Made by a program: the position numbers and the translations under genes. A DNA stretch of 27,311 nt from JOPF133 sp052144935 (GTDB lineage Bacteria; Acidobacteriota; Terriglobia; Bryobacterales; Bryobacteraceae). The notes beneath the pieces were generated by a model, which saw only the letters and a program-made list of their open reading frames with translations, was not told the origin of the DNA and made no database searches. Positions 1-7,228 of this stretch are shown piece by piece. The stretch is from positions 1-27,311 of the forward strand of contig JBKQPR010000250.1 of NCBI GenBank assembly GCA_052144935.1. Reading direction: 5' to 3'. Every line of letters begins with the position of its first letter. Within the stretch, counting starts at the first letter, position 1.

Positions 1-9
1 GAGCAGTTC

Positions 10-621
10 ATGGACGCGCTGCGAATACTCGGACGACAAACGATCCAGGATCTGGCGCTGATGGCTGGCGCCATCCGCCGCCACCGTGGCGCGCTTCCGG
101 CTATCAATGCTACTCGACGATCGCATAGCGAGCTGCGGCACCGGAGATGGGATCTCAGCGTCAACAAGCCATCGAGCACCGCGGAACTCCCCAAAATCGT
201 GGCCCAAACACGGTGGATCCGGACGCTCACGCTGAACATGAAGCCAGGCCGTAACATGCAATATATCGAAGCCTGGAAGCCCTTCATGGCGGAATTGGCA
301 AAGATATCACCGCCAGTCCCGGTGTTCGTCTCCGAGTCCTCTACCGGCTCACCCGCCCTGTTCGTTGGAGTGTATTACAAATCGTGGGCGGAGATGGACG
401 CCGGTGCTGCGGGCGTACAAAGGGCGCTTGAGTCTCGGGCGTACCAGCACCTCACCATGGTCACTCAGGACACCGTGGAGGCGAGCCGTTGGGAAATCCT
501 CAAGCTTCGGCCGGAATTGAGCTGTCCGCCGGATGAGGTGATTCAGGCTGACCCGGCGTTCTGGAAGCCGGCACCAGCCGCAGCGCCGAGACCGAAGACC
601 GAGGCGGCGGAAAAGAAGTAA
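10..621 (+). CDS. Hypothetical secreted-type protein with non-native N-terminus
   Basis: From about residue 64 onward the 203-residue frame reads like a compact alpha/beta protein of a kind I associate with acidobacterial exported proteins: a WIRTLTL strand, a helix around EAWKPFMAEL, then FVSES and FVGVYYKSW, and an acidic/proline-alanine tail ending in EKK. Such proteins normally have a signal peptide just before the AQTRW stretch. Here the first 63 residues contain no hydrophobic segment, so the upstream part looks replaced; its LGRQTIQDLALMAG stretch faintly recalls a carboxymuconolactone decarboxylase C-terminus. The suspected junction coincides with the left end of a 63-bp repeat (199-261). 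No convincing ribosome binding site precedes the first ATG, and internal ATGs at 238 and 256 are alternative starts. Function unknown; the downstream part is probably real, the full-length frame doubtful. Confidence 0.5.
   Translation: MDALRILGRQTIQDLALMAGAIRRHRGALPAINATRRSHSELRHRRWDLSVNKPSSTAELPKIVAQTRWIRTLTLNMKPGRNMQYIEAWKPFMAELAKISPPVPVFVSESSTGSPALFVGVYYKSWAEMDAGAAGVQRALESRAYQHLTMVTQDTVEASRWEILKLRPELSCPPDEVIQADPAFWKPAPAAAPRPKTEAAEKK
199..261 (+). repeat. 63-bp dispersed direct repeat, copy 1
   Basis: These 63 bases recur at 1789-1851 with a single mismatch (position 210 A, against G in copy 2). Here the segment is read in frame as VAQTRWIRTLTLNMKPGRNMQ and runs smoothly into the rest of the gene, so this is probably the parental location. 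Confidence 0.9.
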
Positions 622-1038
622 GGAGCGGGCGCCGTCCTACTCACCAGACCGTTAGGTGGCCGTATTGCGCGCTAACCGTTGACGAAGCGTTTGGTGCGAG
701 AAGAGGGGCGCGGCGCGCGTGCCTGCAAGATTGGGGTAGAAAAACCGCCTTTCCTTCCATTGGGCCGCCGACAGCGGGCCGGTCCGGTCCATTCTCCGAG
801 AAGCCCACTTGTCCAGTGAGCGGGAACTGGTAAACGCTGTGGCGTGCTGACGGCCCGATTCTGGAAGGCCGTCCGATCCGGGAGCTGGATTTGGTAGGAT
901 CGACTGGGTGGATAGTTTCCGGATGCGCCGGGATCCAGGACCTGGGCGCTTCCTGATCGACCTTCCACACGCCTGTCGGGTATAATCGTTCGGCTGCCCT
1001 TCCTTATCGGCTGCCTTTCCTTAAAGGAGGAAATTCAT
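622..1038. other. Intergenic region without a recognisable gene
   Basis: About 400 bases separate two plus-strand genes. Overlapping minus-strand frames here have no family signature or ribosome binding site. The only clear element is the strong Shine-Dalgarno AAAGGAGG at about 1024-1031, serving the gene at 1039. Confidence 0.6.
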
Positions 1039-1356
1039 ATGCGAATGTTGCTGAGAGTATCGATTCCCGTGGAGGCCGGAAATGCCGCCGCGAAGGCTGG
1101 AACCCTGGGTTCCACGATCGAGGGAATACTGGCCGATCTCAAGCCGGAAGCAGCCTATTTCTTGGCGGACGACAGCGGCAATCGGTCCGGCTCCATCGTT
1201 TTCGACATGAAGGACACATCGCAGATTCCGGCAGTCGCTGAGCCCTGGTTTCTCGCCTTCAACGCAAAAGTCTCGCTGCGGCCGGTCATGACCCCGGAAG
1301 ATCTTGGCAAGGCGGGTCCGTCGATTGGCGAGGCTGTCAAAAAATACGGGAAGTAG
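1039..1356 (+). CDS. Small conserved hypothetical protein
   Basis: A 105-residue soluble protein with a strong AAAGGAGG Shine-Dalgarno about 7 bases before the ATG, which fixes the start. It has no signal peptide or membrane segment. The pattern is beta strand MRMLLRVSIPV, a helix through EGILADLKPEAAY, a strand GSIVFDMKD, then PWFLAFNAKVSLRPVMTPEDL. This resembles widespread proteins of about 100 residues with a ferredoxin-like (dimeric alpha/beta barrel) fold that are annotated as hypothetical; I recall no assigned reaction. It stands alone, with about 120 bases before the convergent truncated PhnB-like gene. Confident as a gene, without function. Confidence 0.8.
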   Translation: MRMLLRVSIPVEAGNAAAKAGTLGSTIEGILADLKPEAAYFLADDSGNRSGSIVFDMKDTSQIPAVAEPWFLAFNAKVSLRPVMTPEDLGKAGPSIGEAVKKYGK

Positions 1357-1475
1357 CCACAGGTGCAATGCGCGAAGGTGATGATCACAGCGGCCACGAT
1401 TGCCGCTGTGATCGTCGGATTCTGTCCGGATACGCCGTGATCCAGGACGAATAAGGACGTTTCGGCGTGTTCACG

Positions 1476-1931
1476 TCAGCCGCGCCGCGCTGCCTCGATG
1501 GCGGCGATGTCGATCCTCTTCATCGTCATCATCGCCTCGAAGGCACGCTTTGCCTCACCGCCACCAGCCGCGAGCGCATCGGTTAGCGCGCGCGGGGTGA
1601 TCTGCCAGGAGAGGCCCCAGCGGTCCTTGCACCAACCGCACTGGCTTTCCGCGCCGCCATTGCCGACGATCGCGCTCCAGTAACGGTCCGTCTCTTCCTG
1701 ATTCTCCGTCGCGATCTGGAAGGAAAAGGCCTCGGTGTGCCTGAACGCCGGGCCGCCGTAGAAACCGAGACAGGGAATGCCCAGGACGGTGGCCCAAACG
1801 CGGTGGATCCGGACGCTCACGCTGAACATGAAGCCAGGCCGTAACATGCAAGGCCCTCCCGTGTTGCAAACCTCAGCCTCGATTCCCCCGCCTTGCCGCT
1901 TGCCTTGGCGGCTCATAACGCCGGCGGTCAC
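1476..1931 (-). pseudogene. PhnB-like VOC-family protein, N-terminal half replaced
   Basis: The last 93 or so residues match the C-terminal half of PhnB-like (3-demethylubiquinone-9 3-methyltransferase/glyoxalase fold) proteins: GFYGGPAF, a stretch like EAFSFQIATENQEETDRYW, CGWCKDRWGLSWQI, then MMTMKRIDIAAIEAA. Family members are about 155-160 residues and begin with a first beta-alpha-beta repeat around a LWF motif. Here that repeat is absent. The first 58 or so residues come partly from the antisense of the 63-bp repeat (1789-1851) and partly from unrelated sequence running into the acyltransferase gene. The only long start is a GTG overlapping the acyltransferase stop (GTGA). I read it as a 5'-truncated, chimeric and probably inactive gene; a translated half-domain protein is possible. 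Confidence 0.75.
1789..1851 (+). repeat. 63-bp dispersed direct repeat, copy 2
   Basis: Same sequence as 199-261 with one mismatch. Here it lies antisense to the PhnB-like reading frame, exactly where that frame loses family similarity, so it marks the breakpoint of the damaged gene. No flanking inverted repeats or target-site duplication are obvious. Confidence 0.9.
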
Positions 1932-2566
1932 TGCCCCCCGCCGCCGGCAACCAGCGCTCTTCGGCCGAGCTGCTCAACCGCTCGCCGGGCGTCCCTGGCC
2001 GTCGAGGACGCCGGCATGGGAGGACCAAACGAAACCACGACCGGATGCCTGAGGCAGCCGAGCCACTTCCGGAAGGATCGCCGGCCCTCGAAACCGAACA
2101 CGCTTTCCCGCAGCCCTCCCAGGTGGACGGGGATAATGGGAGCGTCGACCCCGCGAACGATCGCTTCCAGTCCGCGCTTGAACGGAAGCAGTTCTCCTGT
2201 CCGGCTGATGGATCCCTCCGCGAAAATGCACAGTATGTGACCGCGCTCCAGTTCGCCGCGAGCCCGCCCGATCGCCCGCGCCGCGCTGTGAGGCCCTGTC
2301 CGGACAGGGATCGCTTTTGCTATCCGCAAACCCCAATTCAACAGCTTGTGGTCGTAATAGGGCTTCCACACCAGGAACCGGACAACCGGCTCCAGGCAGG
2401 CGCCAATCAGGAAAGCATCCAGATAAGTGAGGTGATTGGAAACCAGCAGAGCCGGCCCGTGGGATGGGATATGATCCCTGCCGAGAATGCGAATCCGGAA
2501 TAAGGGCCGCGCCACCAGCCGGAAAGCCAACCCGACCAGAAGGTCGGAGATCCGCGTCGCGATCAT
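1928..2566 (-). CDS. PlsC-type 1-acylglycerol-3-phosphate acyltransferase
   Basis: A 212-residue membrane-associated lysophospholipid acyltransferase, expected to move an acyl chain onto a glycerolipid or related acceptor at the inner membrane. Seen: the catalytic NHx4D block as NHLTYLD at residues 44-50, and the glycerophosphate-binding block FAEGSISRTGELLPFKRG at 115-132 in place of the usual FPEGTRS; PVRT near 87-90 and PIIPVHLGG near 143-151 are the later family blocks. A hydrophobic N-terminal helix (about 6-24) fits a membrane anchor. The start was chosen because its ATG overlaps the upstream stop as ATGA; the open frame extends further 5' but only as a shadow. It is the last gene of a three-gene coupled minus-strand operon. 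The exact acceptor cannot be told from sequence. Confidence 0.85.
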   Translation of the reverse strand: MIATRISDLLVGLAFRLVARPLFRIRILGRDHIPSHGPALLVSNHLTYLDAFLIGACLEPVVRFLVWKPYYDHKLLNWGLRIAKAIPVRTGPHSAARAIGRARGELERGHILCIFAEGSISRTGELLPFKRGLEAIVRGVDAPIIPVHLGGLRESVFGFEGRRSFRKWLGCLRHPVVVSFGPPMPASSTARDARRAVEQLGRRALVAGGGGQ

Positions 2567-3465
2567 TGGCCGGACAGGTGCGGGAGGGCCCTGCGCTCGC
2601 ATTCCGCTCTGGTCCCTTCCAGGATTACCGTAACGCAATCCGCCGGCAGCGAATCCATGGCTGCCGAAACGATGGCCTTCGGAACCGGAACAAAACCGAT
2701 CTTGCAGGCGAACTCCTCGACGGATCGAGCCAGCGTGATGGTCTCGAACTCCAGGTAAAGGTCCTTTCCTTGCTGGCGCGCGCGCCAGTACGCGTTGAGC
2801 GCCCACATGATCCCGTGGTCGTGATACGGCTCCAGAAAGTCGGTCCGTCCGGGCACGCCGCTGTCGGATTCGCGGATCTCGCTGGCCGCCAGGTGGACAC
2901 GCAAGGCGGTCTCGGGGAGGCTCGCGGCGGAGGAGTCCTCGATGCGTCCCTTGACCTGGAACGCATAGTGCTGCGGAAAGAGGGAGGCGACCCGGAACGC
3001 GCTATGAAGCCCAAGAGTCACGTCATAAACGGCGGGCGGTCCGAACCCATTCCGGACGGCCTTCGATTCGAACACCATGGGCTGGTAGATCCGGGCATAG
3101 CGGTCATAGTCTTTCAGTACGGATTGCGCATCCGCGAGGCTCGCGCCGCGAATGCGGATGGCCCCGATCCAATGGATCACCGTGCCGTTCTGCCCGGCGA
3201 GGCGCCGATTCAGGGCCGCGTCGCTCAGGTTCCATCGAACCAGGTGGCCGGACGCGAGTCTCGCGGCGGCTTGTTTGGATTCACGATCGGGCACCCACGC
3301 CAGCTCCCGCGAATCGAAACGGCCGGACATAGCCTGTTCCGCGGCGGCGACGTAATTGGCGTATTCGCTCAAGACGCCGGGAGACACGGCCGTGGTGCAT
3401 CGCGCCGCCCAGCCGATGCCGCCGATTCCGCAGGCTAACACCACATAGTTGCCAAGGGCGCTCAT
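2563..3465 (-). CDS. Exported START/SRPBCC-like hypothetical protein
   Basis: A 300-residue protein that starts at an ATG overlapping the regulator's stop (ATGA) and ends in an ATGA overlap with the acyltransferase, so it is translationally coupled on both sides. The first 20 or so residues (MSALGNYVVLACGIGG) are hydrophobic and look like a signal peptide or membrane anchor. The segment from about residue 70 to 285 has the rhythm of a START/SRPBCC ligand-binding fold: a first strand around GTVIHWIGAIRI, a helix LADAQSVLKDYDRY followed by YQPMVFESKAV, FRVASLFPQHYAF, and a long C-terminal helix near PKAIVSAAMDSLP. Similar proteins accumulate in Acidobacteria without assigned substrates. Its position beside a PlsC acyltransferase suggests handling of a lipid, which is inference. 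Confidence 0.65.
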   Translation of the reverse strand: MSALGNYVVLACGIGGIGWAARCTTAVSPGVLSEYANYVAAAEQAMSGRFDSRELAWVPDRESKQAAARLASGHLVRWNLSDAALNRRLAGQNGTVIHWIGAIRIRGASLADAQSVLKDYDRYARIYQPMVFESKAVRNGFGPPAVYDVTLGLHSAFRVASLFPQHYAFQVKGRIEDSSAASLPETALRVHLAASEIRESDSGVPGRTDFLEPYHDHGIMWALNAYWRARQQGKDLYLEFETITLARSVEEFACKIGFVPVPKAIVSAAMDSLPADCVTVILEGTRAECERRALPHLSGQ

Positions 3466-5756
3466 CGGTGGAGGGCCGCCATGGCGCGAATGAATTCCGG
3501 ATGACCTGCCAGCTTGCCGGCACGCGGCTCCACGCGCAGATACAAGAGATAGTCGGAGCGTTCGCCAATCGCCTTCCAGCCCCACTCGAAGGTCTTCGCC
3601 AGGTCGCCCATGGCGTAGTGGATGGTGGCAAAGTAGAATGCCGGAACATAGCGCGTGCGCGACATCTCCTCGAGGCGCGCCAGTTCCTGCCTGGATTCCA
3701 CCAGCTTTCCCATTGTGGCGTAGGCGCCCGCCAGGGCCGCTACGGAGGCCGGGCTGTTATTCGAGAACGCCGCCGCGCGCTTGTACTCCTCGATGGCCTG
3801 GTCGAACAGTCCCTTTTGCTGGTACGCCATGCCCAATGTTAGATGCGCCAGGGGAAGGCTCGGGTCGCTTTCCGTCACCGAACGAAACTGCTCGATGGCC
3901 TGGTCGTACTGCCGAGAATAGTAAAGGCACCAGCCGATTCCTATATTGATACTGGGCGACAGAGGCTCGAGTTGAAGCGCCTCCCGCATCAGCTCGCTGG
4001 CTTTGGCCAGATTTCCGGCGGCCATGAAGTAGTGGCTGAACCAGTGCTTCGCCGTTGCGGAGCTCGGGTTCAGTTCCAGGGCGCGGGAAAACTCCCGCTC
4101 GGCGCCGGGGAGGTCCCAGTCGTAAGACAACATCACGTAAGCCAGGGAGATGTGCCCCTCGGCCAGGTCGGGGTCCAGTTCCAGGGCTTTCAGAGCGGCG
4201 GCCTTCGCCAGGGGCATGGCCTTCCTTGGCGGTATGCCATCTATTTCGACGGACCCGAGCAGCGAGTAAGAGTCCGCCAGGCCGGTATAGGCGAGCGCAT
4301 AAGTGGGATCGGCAGCGATCGATTGCTGAAAGTACTGCACGGCCCGCCTCAGCCCATCCTCGGTTCGCCGGTTCCAGAAGTACCGCCCTCGCAGGTAAGC
4401 GTCCAGCGCCTCCGGCTCGGCCGGCCGGCGCTGCCGGAGGCGTTCCCGATCCTTGGCCGTGATGCTGACTTGGATCTCGCGGGCGATGGCTTCCGCCACG
4501 TCCGATTCCAGAGCCAGAACGTCCTGGAAATCGCGTTCATAGCTGTTCGCCCAATACACGACCCGGGTGCTGGGGTCCTTTAGCTGCGCATTGATCCGCA
4601 CGCGCCCGCCGGAACGGAAAATGGTCCCGGTCAGCACCCGGTTCACCGATTGGTTGCGAAGTATGGCAGTCCACGCGGCCGCGTCTTTCTGCCCAGCGCC
4701 ATCCGCGGCGAGGGAGACCACGCGCAGATTGCGCAAGTTGGCGAGACGGGTGATCAGGGCCTCGGTCATGCCTTCCGCGAAATAGTCCTGCGCAGGGTCC
4801 TTCTCGACAGTGCGAAAGGGAAGAACGGCTAAGGCGTTGGTGGGCGCCAGCGTGGGCATAGCCGCCCGCGTGCCGCCATTCCCAGCCATGAATTTGGCTA
4901 TGGCCCCAAGGGCGGCCAGCAGCACGATGCCGGCCAGGATCATCCACTTAGCCGTGAATTTAGCTGTGAATCTCGACGCCGGCGGCTGCGGTACCGGCAG
5001 TTGCGGCGCCAGTGGCTGCGGCGCCAGCGGCGGCGGCGCCAGCGGCGGCGGTACCGACGGCGGCGGTACTGACGACTGCAGCGCCGGCGGTTGCGGTATC
5101 GACGGCCGCGGCTCCGGCGGCTGCGACACCGTCGGCTGCGTCGGCTGCGGCGCCAGTGGCTGCGACGCCGCCGGCTGCTGCGGCGCCAGTGGCAGCGGCT
5201 CCAGCGACCGCGGTACCGACGGCTGCGGTGCCATCGGCTGCTGTGCCAGCGGCAGCGGTGCCGACGGCTGCGGTACCGGCGGCTGCGGTGTCAGCGGCCG
5301 CGGCGCCAATGACTGCGGCGCCAGTGGCAGCGGTACCGGCGACTGCGGCGACTGCGGCGCCAGCGGCTGCGCCGGCGGCCGCAGCGCCGCTGTCGCGGCG
5401 TGAATCTCGTTCCCCGTTTCAACCGCGCCGGCCGGGCGCACGGCCGCTACAAACCGGTAACCTCGTTTGGGAATTGTCTCGATGTAAGCGGCTTCCTCTC
5501 CCGTATCCCCCAGGGTTTTCCGGAGCAGGGAGATGTTTCGTGTAAGGGCGCCCTCTTCGACGAAGGTGTCGGGCCAGACCTCCTTCATCAAGTCGGCCTT
5601 ATCGACCATGCGGCCGGCGCTCCGGACCAGCACGAGCAGGGTGCTCACGACCTTCGGCGGCAACGCAATCAACTCGCCGCCCCGGTGCAGCAGCCGCTCG
5701 CCGGTGTCAATGCGATACGGCCCAAACTCGTATGCTTCAATCGCCGGGAGCGGCAT
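3462..5756 (-). CDS. CadC-like transmembrane winged-helix regulator with TPR sensor
   Basis: A 764-residue one-component regulator. Residues about 9-108 form an OmpR/CadC-type winged helix (YEFGPYRIDTGERLL, LPPKVVSTLLVLV, EEGALTRNISLLRKTLGD, YIETIPKRGYRFVA). A proline-rich linker follows at about 119-260, then a single membrane helix at about 270-290 (WMILAGIVLLAALGAIAKF). Residues about 305-440 are the TolB/FlgO-like domain common in these proteins (LAVLPFRTVEKD, QDYFAEGMTEALITRLANL, VLTGTIFRSGGRVRINAQL). The rest is a series of TPR repeats. DNA binding in the cytoplasm and protein sensing outside is the CadC/ToxR model. It heads a coupled operon and diverges from the gene at 5930; three 11-bp direct repeats lie between them, a plausible target. 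The ligand is unknown. Confidence 0.88.
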   Translation of the reverse strand: MPLPAIEAYEFGPYRIDTGERLLHRGGELIALPPKVVSTLLVLVRSAGRMVDKADLMKEVWPDTFVEEGALTRNISLLRKTLGDTGEEAAYIETIPKRGYRFVAAVRPAGAVETGNEIHAATAALRPPAQPLAPQSPQSPVPLPLAPQSLAPRPLTPQPPVPQPSAPLPLAQQPMAPQPSVPRSLEPLPLAPQQPAASQPLAPQPTQPTVSQPPEPRPSIPQPPALQSSVPPPSVPPPLAPPPLAPQPLAPQLPVPQPPASRFTAKFTAKWMILAGIVLLAALGAIAKFMAGNGGTRAAMPTLAPTNALAVLPFRTVEKDPAQDYFAEGMTEALITRLANLRNLRVVSLAADGAGQKDAAAWTAILRNQSVNRVLTGTIFRSGGRVRINAQLKDPSTRVVYWANSYERDFQDVLALESDVAEAIAREIQVSITAKDRERLRQRRPAEPEALDAYLRGRYFWNRRTEDGLRRAVQYFQQSIAADPTYALAYTGLADSYSLLGSVEIDGIPPRKAMPLAKAAALKALELDPDLAEGHISLAYVMLSYDWDLPGAEREFSRALELNPSSATAKHWFSHYFMAAGNLAKASELMREALQLEPLSPSINIGIGWCLYYSRQYDQAIEQFRSVTESDPSLPLAHLTLGMAYQQKGLFDQAIEEYKRAAAFSNNSPASVAALAGAYATMGKLVESRQELARLEEMSRTRYVPAFYFATIHYAMGDLAKTFEWGWKAIGERSDYLLYLRVEPRAGKLAGHPEFIRAMAALHR
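4975..5400 (-). repeat. Degenerate 15-bp tandem repeat encoding a proline-rich linker
   Basis: In the coding direction this stretch reads as roughly 28 pentapeptides of the form xPQPx, with variants such as APQPL, VPQPS, TPQPP, SPVPL and PPSVP. DNA units are mostly 15 bp and too diverged for a single sharp consensus. It joins the winged helix to the membrane helix of the CadC-like regulator. All six frames stay largely open because of the biased repeat, which produces long spurious frames on the opposite strand. Confidence 0.85.
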
Positions 5757-5839
5757 GGCAGGACTATCCCGAATCTACAATCCTCAATCTAGCAAGAGGT
5801 TATCACAGGCGCTCGAGTATAAAAAGCCCGAGAGGGGAG

Positions 5840-5872
5840 TTTCATCAGAGTTTCATCAGAGATTCATCGGCC
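5840..5872. promoter_or_regulatory. Three 11-bp direct repeats, candidate OmpR-type operator
   Basis: TTTCATCAGAG occurs at 5840-5850 and 5851-5861 exactly, and as ATTCATCGGCC at 5862-5872. Head-to-tail half-sites with an 11-bp period are the classic binding architecture of PhoB/OmpR-family winged helices. The repeats lie between the CadC-like regulator (start 5756) and the divergent operon starting at 5930. On the minus strand a TATACT hexamer (5821-5816) lies 18 bp from the nearest repeat, so the array covers the -35 region of a possible regulator promoter and suggests autoregulation. Confidence 0.6.
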
Positions 5873-5929
5873 TTTGCGAAGGACTGGCGCCTGGCCCAGC
5901 GGCATACTCGGCCTGTGGAGAGGTGCAGT

Positions 5930-6460
5930 ATGAATAACGCTATTGTTCGCAGCGCCTGGCTTCTGGTGGCCGCGCCCGGCTTCGGTCCCTTCTTATCCAT
6001 TGCCGCGGCGCCCCCGCCGGAGATCCGGTGGAATGAGATGGCGGCGCTGATTGTCGGCCATCGCGTGTCGATTCCCCTTCCGGGCGGCGCCCTCGTCGAG
6101 GGCGAAGCTCTCAGCGTGAGAGACGACTCGCTGGTGCTCGATATCGGCAAGACTTCCGACCCAATCCGGTACCCCAAGGGCCAGACTCCCGTTCCCCGCG
6201 CCTCCGTAACCGAGGTCCGGCTGGCGGAGCGCCGAGGCACGGGCGGGCGGATCCTGGGCACGGCCGTCGGCGCGCTGGCCGGAATGGTGGCGGGCGCAGA
6301 AATCGCGGTGCACGGAACCCATTCGGAGGCTGCCGGCGTGTCCGCATTCACGGCCACCGCGGTGGCCTTCACGGTGGCCGGCTATTACGCCGGCAGGAGC
6401 GCCGACCGGCATACCAGGCTGTTGCGCATCGCGCCGGCGGCGGGGGACGGCTCGCGATGA
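5930..6460 (+). CDS. Exported Sm-like/glycine-rich membrane hypothetical protein
   Basis: A 176-residue envelope protein. The start is set by GGAGAGG about 6 bases before the ATG; the open frame upstream is not used. Residues 1-27 are a signal-peptide-like segment (AWLLVAAPGFGPFLSIAAA). Residues about 40-105 form a small beta-barrel-like region (GHRVSIPLPGG, VEGEALSVRDDSLVLDI, VTEVRLAERRG) of the kind seen before glycine-zipper segments in acidobacterial proteins. Residues about 108-165 are glycine/alanine-rich and hydrophobic (GTAVGALAGMVAGAEIA, AVAFTVAGYYAGRSADRH), probably membrane-inserting. It is the first gene of the plus-strand cluster and diverges from the CadC-like regulator. Its stop overlaps an ATG at 6457 whose short frame has no recognisable product. 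Function unknown. Confidence 0.65.
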   Translation: MNNAIVRSAWLLVAAPGFGPFLSIAAAPPPEIRWNEMAALIVGHRVSIPLPGGALVEGEALSVRDDSLVLDIGKTSDPIRYPKGQTPVPRASVTEVRLAERRGTGGRILGTAVGALAGMVAGAEIAVHGTHSEAAGVSAFTATAVAFTVAGYYAGRSADRHTRLLRIAPAAGDGSR

Positions 6461-6485
6461 ACAACGGCGGGCAGGGGCGCGTGCT

Positions 6486-6602
6486 TGCGATGCCGGACTG
6501 GTGGTGCTTGGCGCCGTCAGCGACGGCCACAAGGGGATTGCCGTCGGCCCTGCGCCGGGAATCGCGATCGTTCGAAAGGGCGAACGGTCGGATTTCCTGT
6601 GA
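6486..6602 (+). pseudogene. Possible remnant of a glycine-zipper-type protein
   Basis: In the third forward frame this stretch reads DAGLVVLGAVSDGHKG, then IAVGPAPGIAIVRKGE, and stops. That rhythm (G-x-V-x-D-x-x-K-G-x-A-x-G) resembles the C-terminal segment of glycine-zipper envelope proteins such as the neighbour upstream. No start codon, ribosome site or N-terminal part accompanies it in this frame, and frames starting at ATG 6457 or TTG 6485 give unlikely proteins over the same bases. It may be a decayed second copy of the preceding gene type. Weak evidence. Confidence 0.25.
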
Positions 6603-6667
6603 TTGCCACGGCTGCTGGCCCTCATCGTATCCCCTGTCGGCATGGCGGCGTTGGCGGGGTAATTGAG

Positions 6668-7228
6668 GTGACGGATGTCTTCGACGGAGAAAAGACCGGC
6701 GTTCGGTGGATCGCATCGAACACGCTCGGATCGGCCCTTGGTATCGAAACGATGGAACTGTTGGGAGGCGCTTTCCGGGGATGGATCGCCAGTGACGCCA
6801 TTATCGGAGCAGCGCAACGGATGGCCCTGCCTCGTCCTTTGCAGCGGACGTCCGCATGGATCTCCGGGACTGGCGCCGCTTGGACGGTGGGAATCCGGGC
6901 CGGCTTGGCGCACGGCTGGTTCGTCCCGGACCCATACTGGGCCGGCTTCGCCGGCGGAACGCTTGAAACGGCACAGTCCTACGTGCTCTGGCGGCAGGTT
7001 TCACGGCCCGCGCTTTGGGCGCCCGCGATGGTTGTCAGCTCCATTCTCGGGTGGGTAGCCGGTGCCTATACCGGCTTTTGGGTGTACGACATATACGCGG
7101 GAGAAGCCGCGCCATACTTATCCGGTGGTGCGGTGGGAGGCGCCGTAATCGGTGCGGTTTCGGCTCCCGCTTTGCTGCTGGTGCTCAGGAAACCGAAGCA
7201 CCGGCAGGAGATCTCAAAGGAGGAATGA
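6668..7228 (+). CDS. Polytopic membrane protein of unknown function
   Basis: A hydrophobic protein of about 186 residues if it starts at GTG 6668, which has a GGCGGGG purine-rich site about 8 bases upstream; the frame is open further 5' but that part reads as junk. It shows repeated helix-turn units with conserved Trp and Gly: WIASNTLGSALGIETME, an AAQRMALPRPL loop, WISGTGAAWTVGI, a LETAQSYVLWRQV loop, WAPAMVVSSILGWVAG, and GGAVGGAVIGAVSAPALLLVL. This internal duplication (an AQ-x-LxxR-type loop between paired helices) is typical of a widespread uncharacterised family in Acidobacteria, Cyanobacteria and Chloroflexi. The stop overlaps the next gene's start region (ATGATG), so the two are probably co-translated. 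Start uncertain. Confidence 0.6.
   Translation: MTDVFDGEKTGVRWIASNTLGSALGIETMELLGGAFRGWIASDAIIGAAQRMALPRPLQRTSAWISGTGAAWTVGIRAGLAHGWFVPDPYWAGFAGGTLETAQSYVLWRQVSRPALWAPAMVVSSILGWVAGAYTGFWVYDIYAGEAAPYLSGGAVGGAVIGAVSAPALLLVLRKPKHRQEISKEE

Noticed and set aside
641..970. Overlapping minus-strand frames of about 100 codons
   Set aside because: No ribosome site, no recognisable motif, and mutually overlapping in two frames; treated as chance.
4810..5403. Plus-strand frames rich in Cys/Gly or Ala/Pro
   Set aside because: Shadows of the 15-bp repeat in the CadC-like regulator; they only reflect repeat bias.
6457..6666. Short frame starting at the ATG that overlaps the stop of the gene at 5930
   Set aside because: The ATGA overlap is attractive, but the peptide is rich in Trp, Arg and Ser without any pattern, and another frame over the same DNA looks more protein-like.
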